From assembly GCF_000328765.2 (NCBI RefSeq), contig NC_019954.2, positions 500,501-564,500 of the forward strand: 64,000 nucleotides of DNA, read 5' to 3'. Below the pieces are notes generated by a model. That model searched no databases, was not told where the DNA came from, and was given only the letters and a program-made list of their open reading frames with translations. Source of the stretch: Tepidanaerobacter acetatoxydans Re1 (GTDB lineage Bacteria; Bacillota; Thermosediminibacteria; Thermosediminibacterales; Tepidanaerobacteraceae). The translations under genes and the position numbers were made by a program. Of the stretch, positions 37,323 to 45,917 are shown piece by piece (the stretch's first letter is position 1; the number at the start of each line of letters is the position of its first letter).

Positions 37323-39467
37323 TTACTGAATATTATCGCTTTTAAGCATTCTTACCAGAATTGTTGCGGCTTGTGCACGAGTAACATCGGTTTTTGGCTT
37401 GAAGTTGCCATTGTCAGCCGATAGAAGTTTAAGGCCCATAGCTATAGTGGCATGACCTTTATACTCAGGTTTTATAGAAGCACTATCCTTTGCAATGTCT
37501 TTATAAATATCAGATAGACATGCAACCTTTTCCAGACCCATAGCTCTTACAACAAAAGCCGCTGCTTTTTCACGGGAAAGGAATCTTTTAATATCAACCT
37601 CACCTGGTTTTACCCAACCCAATTTTAAAGCTACATCGACATATTTTTGAATTTCTTCGCCGGATTCTGACTTGGCAACAGGCTGCAATTCCATGTCATC
37701 GGATATTCCTTGATTTTTAGCTATTAATAAAAGCTTGATAAATTCACCTTCGGTGATGCTTTTATCAGGGTAAAATTTGTCTTCTGCAGATTTAATAACA
37801 CCAAGGTCTATTAAAAGTTGAATATCATTTTCAGCCCAGTGACCTTTAATGTCGGTAAAAATTGTTTTAACATCTTCTTCAATAGGTCTACCTTTATAGT
37901 CTAAAGGCTTGAAATCAGAGGCATCGAAGGTATATGATTTGGCGGTTTTAGGTCTGTAGACCAGTCTGTAGCTATTAGTATCATCCTTCGGGTTGTATAT
38001 AGATGCATAAACCAATTCTAGCCCTATATCTTTTAAGAAACGAGCTTCTGCATCGGATTTTGCTAAGATTCCATCTGTACTGGGAAAATCTCTTTCATGC
38101 CATTGCATACGGTAGCTGGTTATATTGCCGCTTTGTGCATCTACAGTTAAGTTAAATCCGTTAGCAGTATAAGGAATTCCGTTAACTATTCGCGTATAGG
38201 TAAAGTTGTGTTCACGTATTTTTTCTAGCTCATCTACTCTTTCGTTTACTTCTTCTAACTTTACTTCTTTAAAACGTTCCGGCTGGATTTTCTCTAAAAA
38301 CTCTTCAGCCTTCTTTTGGGCGGCTGTTCTATCATAATTTTGCTTAAATTCCTTTGGCTGATTACTATAATCGTAAAAATCAAAACTTAGCAGCTCTGAA
38401 GTTACTGCATTGACCCGAGCGTAAATTGATCCGCCTTCTCCGTTGTCATCGCTTTTTTCCCAACTGATACTCCAAACTTTCTGGTCAGGGTTATCATAGT
38501 CCTCATATAGATTTGCCCAACTTTGTTTATAATCATTGGGAATGGAAACGTATTTCTTGACAATATTTACAGCGGCATCTTTTGATATGCAATTTTTTGT
38601 AATTTCGACTTCTTTTGCCTCCGCAGGCGTGAAATCGGAATCCATCGCCTTTTGTGCTTCGCCGGCTCCCATGTTGTAATTATCGTAGTACACATCATTA
38701 ATCAGTTCTCCCGTTATCGCATCGATTAAAAATCTTTGGGAGCTAAGGGTATAAACGAGCTTAATATTTTCCTCCCGGGTTCTGTAGTCGTAATATCGCT
38801 GGTAAATCAGCTTTAGTCCTTCTTTATCACTAAAAATTTTTTCTGCATCTTCTGGCGAAATCACCTTTTCAGCAGATGGTAAAGGTTCCCAAGACCAATT
38901 AAAGGAATAGCTTACAACTTCACCTGTATGTGCATCTACATTAATGTAAATGCCATCGTTTTCAACAGGTATATTGCTTTCTATACGGGTAAAATTAAAG
39001 AAATAGCTGTCATCGTAATCTTTGACACTTAAAGGATAAATGATTTCTTCGCGGTTAATCAATTTAGTTTTGGCAAATTCCAAAGGCTGTAATTTTTCGG
39101 CAAAGGTTTTGGCTATTTCTATAGCCTGCTCCCTGCTGTATTTAGGAATAGCCGAAGTTTTTCTGTCAGGATCATAGCCTTTGTACATGTACATATTTAA
39201 GATATTGCCGGTTTCCGCATCAATACTTGCACTTAAGCTGCCATATGGTGCTTTTGATTTGGACCAGTATAATTCCCAGACCTTTTTGTTACCGTCATTT
39301 TCATTGTAATTTATATTGAATCGGTCATAGATAGTTGTATCGAATATTTTTTTAATCTTTTCTATCGCTTTTTCCTGGGAAATACTCGTGTCAGCCAAAG
39401 CAATAGCAGGGCTGACAATTGAGAAAGCAAAAGTCAATACTAAAACTAAAGATAATAATTTTTTCAT
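37323..39467 (-). CDS. Secreted S-layer protein with YcdB/PepSY-like repeats and SLH domains
   Basis: The 714-residue protein has a signal peptide (first 25 residues, ending AIALA). Residues about 25-480 hold repeated YcdB/YcdC-type units with SREQAIEIAKTFAEK, ISPEDAEKIFSDKEGLKLIY, ISKDAAVNIVKKYVSIP and DAETGNI/DAHTGEV/DAQSGNI turns, a PepSY-like pattern. Three S-layer homology domains follow (about 535-580, 600-650 and 655-712), including FTDIKGHWAENDIQLLIDLGVI and TDVTRAQAATILVRML. The SLH part should anchor it to cell-wall polymer. GAGGAGG precedes the ATG. PepSY-like domains may inhibit peptidases; the role here is open. Confidence 0.9.
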   Translation of the reverse strand: MKKLLSLVLVLTFAFSIVSPAIALADTSISQEKAIEKIKKIFDTTIYDRFNINYNENDGNKKVWELYWSKSKAPYGSLSASIDAETGNILNMYMYKGYDPDRKTSAIPKYSREQAIEIAKTFAEKLQPLEFAKTKLINREEIIYPLSVKDYDDSYFFNFTRIESNIPVENDGIYINVDAHTGEVVSYSFNWSWEPLPSAEKVISPEDAEKIFSDKEGLKLIYQRYYDYRTREENIKLVYTLSSQRFLIDAITGELINDVYYDNYNMGAGEAQKAMDSDFTPAEAKEVEITKNCISKDAAVNIVKKYVSIPNDYKQSWANLYEDYDNPDQKVWSISWEKSDDNGEGGSIYARVNAVTSELLSFDFYDYSNQPKEFKQNYDRTAAQKKAEEFLEKIQPERFKEVKLEEVNERVDELEKIREHNFTYTRIVNGIPYTANGFNLTVDAQSGNITSYRMQWHERDFPSTDGILAKSDAEARFLKDIGLELVYASIYNPKDDTNSYRLVYRPKTAKSYTFDASDFKPLDYKGRPIEEDVKTIFTDIKGHWAENDIQLLIDLGVIKSAEDKFYPDKSITEGEFIKLLLIAKNQGISDDMELQPVAKSESGEEIQKYVDVALKLGWVKPGEVDIKRFLSREKAAAFVVRAMGLEKVACLSDIYKDIAKDSASIKPEYKGHATIAMGLKLLSADNGNFKPKTDVTRAQAATILVRMLKSDNIQ

Positions 39468-39666
39468 TTTTAATTCAGTCCTCCTCTATTTTTTAAGCTA
39501 TATGCTAGGAACTCTGAAAGGAATATAGAAATAACTATCACCCCCTAAATACTTCTTTGTGCCTTTATTATATTTGACGGCTATTTAGAAAAAAAGTTCC
39601 CAATTAATTGTAATACATTTCAAGGCAATAAATTTCAGCAACTTTAAATCTACAAAAGTAGTAAAA

Positions 39667-39695
39667 TTGACCAAAAAATTAAATAGCGGTATAAT
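39667..39695 (+). promoter_or_regulatory. Promoter of the glpP-mgtC pair
   Basis: TTGACC (39667-39672), a 17-bp spacer and a perfect TATAAT (39690-39695), 75 bp before the start codon. Confidence 0.7.
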
Positions 39696-39770
39696 CTTTT
39701 TAGACAGTTATAAAAAGACAAGAGTAGTAATGTTATGCTATATAAACCTTAAAAATCGGGAGTGAATTTC

Positions 39771-40346
39771 TTGAATAACGAAATCTTAGCCGATATTAAA
39801 AAATATCCCATTATAGGGGCCATAAGAGATATTGATGATGTGGATATGGCTCTGTCCAGAAAACCCAAGTGCATTTTTTTACTTACGGGAAGTATTTTAA
39901 ACATAAAGTACGTGGTTCACTGCATAAAAAAAGCAGGGAAGAGGGCATTTTTGCATATTGACCTTGTCGAAGGAATAAGCAAGGACAGTGAAGGAACCAA
40001 GTATATTGTAGAGGAAATCAGGCCAGATGGCATCATCACAACAAGAAGCAATTTAGCTCTTAGTGCACGCAGGATGGGAATTTTCACCATACAACGAGTA
40101 TTTATCCTCGATAGCCTTGCAGTGGATACGGCTGTCAGGACCATTGATCAAGTAGAACCTGATGCAGTTGAAATTTTGCCGGGAGTATTAACCAAGACGC
40201 TAAAAAGAATTTCAGAAAGAGTGAGAACACCTTTAATAGCGGGAGGACTTATCGAAACTGAAGAAGAAGTAAAAAATGCGTTGGCTTCGGGTGCCATTGC
40301 CATTTCAACTACGAGAAAAAGTTTATGGGATATGGACTTATCATAA
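39771..40346 (+). CDS. GlpP-family glycerol-3-phosphate-responsive antiterminator
   Basis: The 191-residue protein belongs to the GlpP family (PF04309), which binds glycerol-3-P and mRNA leaders to allow readthrough in glpFK and glpD of B. subtilis. The hallmarks PIIGAIRDIDDVDMAL, CIFLLTGSILNI, AFLHIDLVEGISKD, GIITTRSNLALSARRMG, QRVFILDSLAVDTAV and VEILPGVL are present. The TTG at 39771 fits the GGGAGTGA site; a GTG at 39762 lies inside that site. No glp genes are near; it is 22 bp from an MgtC gene instead. Confidence 0.9.
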   Translation: MNNEILADIKKYPIIGAIRDIDDVDMALSRKPKCIFLLTGSILNIKYVVHCIKKAGKRAFLHIDLVEGISKDSEGTKYIVEEIRPDGIITTRSNLALSARRMGIFTIQRVFILDSLAVDTAVRTIDQVEPDAVEILPGVLTKTLKRISERVRTPLIAGGLIETEEEVKNALASGAIAISTTRKSLWDMDLS

Positions 40347-40368
40347 AAAAATAAAAAGGGGTGAAAAA

Positions 40369-41040
40369 ATGGTTTTAAGTAATACCGAGCTAACATTAAG
40401 ACTGATAATGTCGATTGTGCTGGGCGGAATTGTAGGCCTTGAAAGGGAAAGCACAAATAAACCGGCAGGTTTTAGAACTCATATTCTGGTCTGTATGGGT
40501 TCTGCTATAATTATGCTCACATCAATATTCATTTTTACCCAGTTTCAAGGCAAGACTAATCTAGACCCGGGGAGAATACCGGCACAAGTTGTAAGCGGTA
40601 TAGGCTTTCTTGGCGCAGGCACTATTATCAGAGAAGGAGCTACCGTTAAAGGCCTTACTACCGCTGCCAGTTTATGGGCTGTATCGGCAATTGGCTTGGC
40701 GATTGGAGCTGGCTTTTATTATGGCGCTGCTTTAGCTACAGTGTTGATACTTATAACACTTGTAACCTTTAATAAATTAGACCAGATAATCATCCAAAGA
40801 AAGTTTTTACAATCACTCTTTGTAGTTATAGAAGATAACCCGGGTCAGTTGGGTAGGGTAGGGTCATGCTTGGGTGAGATGAATATCAGTATTAAAAATA
40901 TTAAAATGGAAACCATCGAAGAAAATAAGTTGCAGATAACTTTAATGATACCCAAAATTAATAAATTGGAATTTGAAGAAATTAAGCAAAAGCTAAAAGA
41001 AATAGATGGAGTATATGATATAACAGCAGAATTTGACTAA
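40369..41040 (+). CDS. MgtC/SapB family membrane protein
   Basis: The 223-residue protein has four to five N-terminal helices with the family hallmarks LGGIVGLERESTNKPAGFRTHILVCMGSA and VSGIGFLGAGTIIREGATVKGLTTAASLWAVSAIGLAIG (quoted in part order), then a C-terminal ACT-like cytoplasmic domain (about 145-223). MgtC proteins modulate ATP synthase or membrane potential in pathogens; in free-living firmicutes the role is unknown. GGGGTG precedes the ATG. It ends in a 4-bp tail-to-tail overlap with the next minus-strand gene. Confidence 0.9.
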   Translation: MVLSNTELTLRLIMSIVLGGIVGLERESTNKPAGFRTHILVCMGSAIIMLTSIFIFTQFQGKTNLDPGRIPAQVVSGIGFLGAGTIIREGATVKGLTTAASLWAVSAIGLAIGAGFYYGAALATVLILITLVTFNKLDQIIIQRKFLQSLFVVIEDNPGQLGRVGSCLGEMNISIKNIKMETIEENKLQITLMIPKINKLEFEEIKQKLKEIDGVYDITAEFD

Positions 41041-41342
41041 TCATCGTCAAAATAAGATTCAAAAAAGCTTTCCCTATCAACAGAATAAATAAATGCCAGT
41101 ATCTCTGCTACGGCTTGATAGAGTTCAAGAGGAATTTCCTGCCCTACTTCAAGTTGAACCAATGCTTCCACTAAAGCCGGGTCCTTGTATATTGCTATAT
41201 TATGCTCTTGTGCAAGTTCTAAAATTTTTTCTGCAATTATACCTTTTCCGGAAGCGATGATTTTCGGAGCATTATCTTCGGCGCTATTATATTTGAGTGC
41301 GGTTGCTTTTTTCTTTATAAAATCAGGTGATTTTTCAGTCAT
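41037..41342 (-). CDS. FlhB C-terminal-domain-like protein (YlqH type)
   Basis: This 101-residue protein matches the cytoplasmic tail of FlhB/YscU export proteins: KKKATALKYNSAEDNAPKIIASGKGIIAEKILELAQEHNIAIYKDPALVEALVQLEVGQEIPLELYQAVAEILAFIY is the family core (quoted descriptively from residues 10-88). The self-cleaving NPTH motif and the membrane part of FlhB are absent. The gene follows the FliK-like gene with a 28-bp gap, the same pairing as ylqG-ylqH of B. subtilis. Its function outside the flagellar export gate is not established. Confidence 0.85.
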   Translation of the reverse strand: MTEKSPDFIKKKATALKYNSAEDNAPKIIASGKGIIAEKILELAQEHNIAIYKDPALVEALVQLEVGQEIPLELYQAVAEILAFIYSVDRESFFESYFDDD

Positions 41343-41370
41343 GGTATTTTTAGCTCACCTCTTTAAAATA

Positions 41371-42408
41371 TCAAACCATGAGATTTATTCCTGTCGGCAT
41401 GGGCTGTTCTTTAATTTCGCCAAAGAAGAAATCATCAACAGATACCTTACCGACTTTAAGTTTTATGCTTTTAATTAAACTGCTAGCGCTCTTATTCATA
41501 CTTAAAACCCTTTTAGCCGCATCTAAGGCTTTTTTATCTTCAAAGGTGGATGATGCCGTTATTTTTCCGTTGGCATATACCAAGTCAATAAGCACAGCTC
41601 CTAGGTTTTTTGTATTGATAATAAAACTAAGGCATATATGATGCGCCTGTGTATTATCACGAGAAGAGAAGTTGTGAGAAACCTTTAGGTAAATATTATG
41701 ATATATAGGTACAGGTACTGTATAAAAGCAAATATTATTATTCCCACCTTCATTGTGTATGAAGTTTAAGGATTTTAATGCCAAGTAATCTTTTATTATA
41801 TCTGCCTTGGTTCGATTATGTATCGTAGTTTTATTCAAAGCAGAAGTTTCGTCTTTAAGTGCTACAAATTCTTGAAGTTGTTCTAAAACCTGGTCTTCAA
41901 AAGATATAGAGTCGCTATTGATGTAATTTGACAGTGCTTTATGGAATAATAAATTTTGAGATTGAGAGGATAATTCTCTTTCCAAGGCCAATGAAGATTC
42001 CTGACTATCATTATTGTTTACAACATGCCTTAGTAAATCCATAATAAGTGTCAGACGTTCTTTTTTTATGGGCAGGTTAAGTTTTGCTAAAAGTTTTAAT
42101 GCAGCATTGGTTTCTATGGTTTGAGGCATGTTAAACGGCATTAAAGGTCTTGATACGACTTCTTCCGACTCTCCTTTTGCTTCATATTGCACAACTTTAA
42201 ATACAATTTGTGATGCTGAAGATTCAACTAGCTTTAATTTAAGAAAATCGCCTATATTCAGATCAAGCAAGCAGTGCGCAAAAACCTCATCACCACAAAT
42301 GTTTACAATGTACCCGTTTTCAGTTTTTTGTACTATATGAGCATTTATCACATCTTGAGGTTTAAAACTTCCACTCATATCAGGGGTTTTAGGTAAATAG
42401 ATTTTCAC
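41371..42408 (-). CDS. FliK-like/YlqG-like hypothetical protein
   Basis: This 345-residue protein is of uncertain function. An N-terminal small beta region (about 20-75, INAHIVQKTENGYIVNICG and GDFLKLKLVE) is followed by a helical stretch and a C-terminal domain (about 235-340). That domain, with PVPIYHNIYLKVS, LSFIINTKNLGAVLIDLVYANGKITASSTFEDKKALDAAKRVL, resembles the C-terminal domain of flagellar hook-length control proteins. No flagellar genes lie near. The position upstream of the FlhB-tail gene supports the YlqG assignment, which remains tentative. Confidence 0.6.
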   Translation of the reverse strand: MKIYLPKTPDMSGSFKPQDVINAHIVQKTENGYIVNICGDEVFAHCLLDLNIGDFLKLKLVESSASQIVFKVVQYEAKGESEEVVSRPLMPFNMPQTIETNAALKLLAKLNLPIKKERLTLIMDLLRHVVNNNDSQESSLALERELSSQSQNLLFHKALSNYINSDSISFEDQVLEQLQEFVALKDETSALNKTTIHNRTKADIIKDYLALKSLNFIHNEGGNNNICFYTVPVPIYHNIYLKVSHNFSSRDNTQAHHICLSFIINTKNLGAVLIDLVYANGKITASSTFEDKKALDAAKRVLSMNKSASSLIKSIKLKVGKVSVDDFFFGEIKEQPMPTGINLMV

Positions 42409-42542
42409 GGGAACACCTCACAAGCCAAGTCTAAATTGCAATATTTATTTGATTATACCATAATAAAATAAATAATAAAAAACCTGCAGCAAAAAGCACA
42501 AATTTTAAGATAGGATTTTACTGTTTATAATACGTAACTATA

Positions 42543-42624
42543 ATGCTATATAGTAGAAATGAAAAAAACTTTTTACCAACATACGAACTATATATTCAGC
42601 AATTAAATATATTGTTCGTTTTTT
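42543..42624 (+). promoter_or_regulatory. Putative attenuator leader of the NCS2 permease
   Basis: A terminator-like hairpin has arms ACGAACTATATATT (42583-42596) and AATATATTGTTCGT (42606-42619) with one mismatch and TTTTTT after it. Upstream, TATATAGT (near 42547-42554) can pair with ACTATATA (42588-42595), which would break the terminator. The two pairings exclude each other, as in a riboswitch. The classic purine aptamer core was not found. TATAAT at 42526-42531 may be the -10 box. Confidence 0.45.
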
Positions 42625-42744
42625 ATATTGACAAGAAGGGCTTACTTTGTTAAGATATTTTACGTACGAGCAAAACGCTATAGTTCTTTTAAAAACAAAT
42701 CATATCAACTAATTGAAGGCACAATTTATGAGGAGGCTTTTATA

Positions 42745-44079
42745 ATGAAGGAGGATATCTCTATTCCAAATGGGTCAAATAGTTGGCTTGAAAGGAGATT
42801 CGAGCTAACAAAAAATGGGACAAATCCAAAAACGGAAATCCTAGCAGGCCTAACTACTTTTGTGACAATGGCGTATATACTCTTTGTAAATCCCATTACA
42901 TTAGAAGCGGCAGGGATGGACAAAGGTGCGGTATTTATGGCCACTGCTCTTGCATCGGCTCTTACTACACTATTAATGGGTCTATATGCTAACTATCCTT
43001 TTGCCCTGGCTCCGGGCATGGGCTTGAATGCTTATTTTGCCTATGTTATGGTCGGCAATGTTGGCCTTTCTTGGCAGGCAGCTCTGGGAGCCGTATTTAT
43101 TTCCGGCATTATTGGAATCATAGTAACACTTACAGGACTTAGGGAACTTCTGATTAATGCCATACCAATGCCTTTAAAACACGCTATGGGTGCAGGAATC
43201 GGAATGTTCATAGCATTTATAGGTCTTAAAAATGCAGGTATTATAGTTGCAAGTGAGGCTACGTATTTAGATTTGGGCAATCTTGCAGAACCCGGGCCTT
43301 TGCTGGCTGTCATAGGCCTTGTCATAATGGCAATTTTAACAGCTAGGAGAGTAAAAGGCGGTATTTTACTAGGCATTATAATAACGACCATCATTGGTAT
43401 TCCAATGGGTATAACAAAATTTCCTTCAAGCATAATATCACTTCCGCCAAGTCTTGCGCCAACTTTATTCAAACTGAACATTAGAGAGGTTATGCAGATA
43501 TCTTTATTCCCTGTGGTATTTTCGCTGTTTTTTACAGACATGTTTGACTCTATCGGCACATTTGTCGGTGTTGCGAGCCGTACCGGAATGATTGATAAAG
43601 AGGGTAAACTAGAGCGTGGAAATAAAGCACTGTTTGTAGACTTTATCGGAACAGTTTTAGGTTCCCTGATGGGCACAAGTACAATAACAACTTATGTAGA
43701 GTCAACTGCTGGAGTAAGTGAAGGCGGAAGGACCGGACTTACGGCGGTAGTTGTGGCAATAATGTTTGCGGCAAGCATTATTTTTTCGCCTATTGCCTTG
43801 GCCGTTCCTGGTGAAGCAGTAGCTCCTGCACTAATCTTAGTTGGTGTGTTTATGTCCAGCAGCTTAAATAAGATAAATTTCAACGATTTCTATGAAGCAT
43901 TTCCTGCCTTTCTGACTATTATAATGATGCCATTTTCATTCAGCATCTCATTTGGTCTTGCCATAGGATTCGTGGCATATGTGGCGGTAATGCTACTAGG
44001 TGGAAGAGGCAAAGAAGTGCATTGGATAATGTATGCTCTTGCTGTCATATTCATACTCTACTTTGCAGTTATAAGATAA
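42745..44079 (+). CDS. NCS2 family purine permease (AzgA type)
   Basis: The 444-residue protein takes up adenine, guanine or hypoxanthine. It begins with the AzgA signature TEILAGLTTFVTMAYILFVNP and has GLYANYPFALAPGMGLNAYFAY, FTDMFDSIGTFVGVASRTGM and STITTYVESTAGVSEGGRTGLTAVV, in a 12-14-helix fold. ATG 42745 with GAGGAGG is chosen; the frame is open from 42628 but the added part is not family-like. A putative attenuator precedes it and a strong terminator follows. Confidence 0.92.
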   Translation: MKEDISIPNGSNSWLERRFELTKNGTNPKTEILAGLTTFVTMAYILFVNPITLEAAGMDKGAVFMATALASALTTLLMGLYANYPFALAPGMGLNAYFAYVMVGNVGLSWQAALGAVFISGIIGIIVTLTGLRELLINAIPMPLKHAMGAGIGMFIAFIGLKNAGIIVASEATYLDLGNLAEPGPLLAVIGLVIMAILTARRVKGGILLGIIITTIIGIPMGITKFPSSIISLPPSLAPTLFKLNIREVMQISLFPVVFSLFFTDMFDSIGTFVGVASRTGMIDKEGKLERGNKALFVDFIGTVLGSLMGTSTITTYVESTAGVSEGGRTGLTAVVVAIMFAASIIFSPIALAVPGEAVAPALILVGVFMSSSLNKINFNDFYEAFPAFLTIIMMPFSFSISFGLAIGFVAYVAVMLLGGRGKEVHWIMYALAVIFILYFAVIR

Positions 44080-44125
44080 TCTATCAGAATTGGTTTTGAC
44101 ATAAAAATCAGAGTTGCTTTAAAAC

Positions 44126-44166
44126 GATATTCCTGCATTAAAAAAAGATGCAGGAATCTTTTTTTG
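44126..44166 (+). terminator. Terminator after the purine permease gene
   Basis: The stem ATTCCTGCAT/ATGCAGGAAT is followed by CTTTTTTT. Confidence 0.9.
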
Positions 44167-44362
44167 CAGCAGTATCATAGCAAGTGATGATAAATTGAGT
44201 CAGCTTTAAATATGCCAAGGATGCAGAGCTTTAGACCTTTTAGCAGTCGTAGGATTTGACGTTTCTTATAGCATATGCCATTTAGAGCAAAGCAGCAATT
44301 AAAAGATTGCTCAAGCATTTATTGCTTTTAGAAAGTTTTTTGGTGTGATTTATCAATATTTG

Positions 44363-44404
44363 ATTGCATTTGAGCATAATTAATAATTGCATTTGAGGCA
44401 TAAT
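44363..44404. repeat. Direct repeat upstream of the V/A-ATPase operon
   Basis: ATTGCATTTGAGCATAAT (44363-44380) and ATTGCATTTGAGGCATAAT (44386-44404) are a near-identical pair with a 23-bp period. Each ends in a -10-like CATAAT, so it may be a duplicated promoter core or an operator. The rest of 44167-44525 shows no gene. Confidence 0.6.
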
Positions 44405-44525
44405 AGTTATACACTTAGGAATAAATTTCAAAAAACGTTTTATGCAGTCTGTCCGGCTCATATGAGCTTAGGGGCAGACTTTCAAACTTTTTTACAAATT
44501 TTAATACCTTTAAGAAGGTGGTATT

Positions 44526-44858
44526 TTGCAAGAACGGGCTATAACTAGGTTAATAGAGCTGGATGCTAAGGTAGAGGAAATTAGAGCAGTATGGGAAAAG
44601 CGATTGGCAGAATTGGAACGTAACTATAAGGAAGAAGAACAAAGAATAGCAGCGGATTTATCACGCAAGGCAGAAGATGAAAGTAATGCGGTTATTCGGC
44701 AGATAATGCAAGAAGCACAAGAGGAAGTTAATAATCTAAATGAAAAGGCGGCTCAAGCTTTAGAAAACATGGAACAAGAATTTCAAAATGTTCATCAAAG
44801 TTTAACTTCCAAGATAATAGAGCAGGTTTTTAATATCGAGAGGGAACGTCATGGATAA
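44526..44858 (+). CDS. V/A-type ATPase subunit H (NtpF/G-like stalk protein)
   Basis: The 110-residue protein is almost wholly charged coiled coil (about residues 10-95), as expected for the peripheral-stalk partner of subunit E. The start is TTG with AAGGTGG upstream. It is the first gene of the nine-gene operon and overlaps subunit C by 8 bp. Assignment rests on position and composition. Confidence 0.75.
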   Translation: MQERAITRLIELDAKVEEIRAVWEKRLAELERNYKEEEQRIAADLSRKAEDESNAVIRQIMQEAQEEVNNLNEKAAQALENMEQEFQNVHQSLTSKIIEQVFNIERERHG

Positions 44859-45897
44859 AATAACTGTCTATGCAGCAGTAAACGCCAAGATAAAGGCATT
44901 GGAAGGCGAATTTTTAAAACAAGATGACTATATGAATCTCTTGCAAAAGAAGTCAGTTGCTGATGTGGCTCATTATTTAAAAGATAACACTTCTTACGGT
45001 AAGCTTCTAGAAGATATGCGTATAGATAAAGCAGGAAGAAGAGATATAGAAGATATCTTAAAGCGCAATATGATAAATAATATGGACAAATTGCTGCATT
45101 ATTTTAGACATGATTACAAAGATTTTATCCGTTCATTTTATATAAAATATGAGGCTGAAGATTTGAAAGTTTTAGCAAGAGAGATATTTAATGGGGAAAA
45201 GCTGGATACTATGGAAAGGCCGCTTTCTTTTTTAGGTAAGTATAGCAGAATTGATTCTCGAAAGCTCTTAGAGTCTAAAACTGTAGAAGAGCTCATATAT
45301 GCTCTGGAAGGCTCGGATTTCTTCGAAGTACTTAAGCCTTTACTTAAATTCAAAAACGAGGACCTTTTTAGGTTTGAGATGGCTATTGATACAGGTTATT
45401 TCAGTATTATAGAGAGCAGGAGAAAATACATTTCAAAACAAGATAGCGAAGTGCTCAAAAAGTGGGAAGGCATGGTAGCCGACCTCTACAATATTCAATG
45501 GATATATCGAGGCAAAAAATTCTATGCAATTTCACCGGAAGAACTTCTAAACTATACCATTAATTTTGGGGATAAGCTTAATTTTGATGCAAGAAAAGCA
45601 ATGTGTTATACAAAAAGTCTTGAGCAACTTTACCACATGGCAGCAGACTTTGGATATGGATTTTTATTTAAAAAAGAAGAAATGTCTAGAGATATTTATA
45701 TGGAAAGGCGAATAAACCGATTTATGTACTATAAGTTAAGAACCTTAGCTCATGAGCATCCAATGAGTGTAATGCAGACTATAGAGTATATAATATCCTT
45801 CGAATTTGAAATACGAGATATTGTTTCAATAATTGAAAGTATAAGATATGATATGCAGCCGGAACAAGCCAAAAAATTTCTTATTAAGGTTATATAA
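44851..45897 (+). CDS. atpC: V/A-type ATPase subunit C
   Basis: The 348-residue protein links the central shaft to the membrane rotor. It has the family's three repeated helical units with YAAVNAKIKALEGEFLKQDDYMNLL, VADVAHYLKDNTSYGKLL, DLYNIQWIYRGKKFYAISPEELL and YKLRTLAHEHPMSVMQTIEYIISFEFEIRDIVSIIESIRY (last part of the chain). It lies between subunits H and I, not between E and F as in the Enterococcus ntp order. Confidence 0.9.
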   Translation: MDKITVYAAVNAKIKALEGEFLKQDDYMNLLQKKSVADVAHYLKDNTSYGKLLEDMRIDKAGRRDIEDILKRNMINNMDKLLHYFRHDYKDFIRSFYIKYEAEDLKVLAREIFNGEKLDTMERPLSFLGKYSRIDSRKLLESKTVEELIYALEGSDFFEVLKPLLKFKNEDLFRFEMAIDTGYFSIIESRRKYISKQDSEVLKKWEGMVADLYNIQWIYRGKKFYAISPEELLNYTINFGDKLNFDARKAMCYTKSLEQLYHMAADFGYGFLFKKEEMSRDIYMERRINRFMYYKLRTLAHEHPMSVMQTIEYIISFEFEIRDIVSIIESIRYDMQPEQAKKFLIKVI

Positions 45898-45917
45898 GTT
45901 GTGGGAGATGATTTTTT

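Noticed and set aside
42543-42653. A 36-codon plus-strand frame across the leader of the purine permease (MLYSRNEKNFLPTYELYIQQ...)
   Set aside because: No ribosome site precedes it, and the region is better explained by the hairpin pair.
42409-42744. Purine riboswitch
   Set aside because: The conserved core (TATA...ATATGG...TTTCTACC) was not found.
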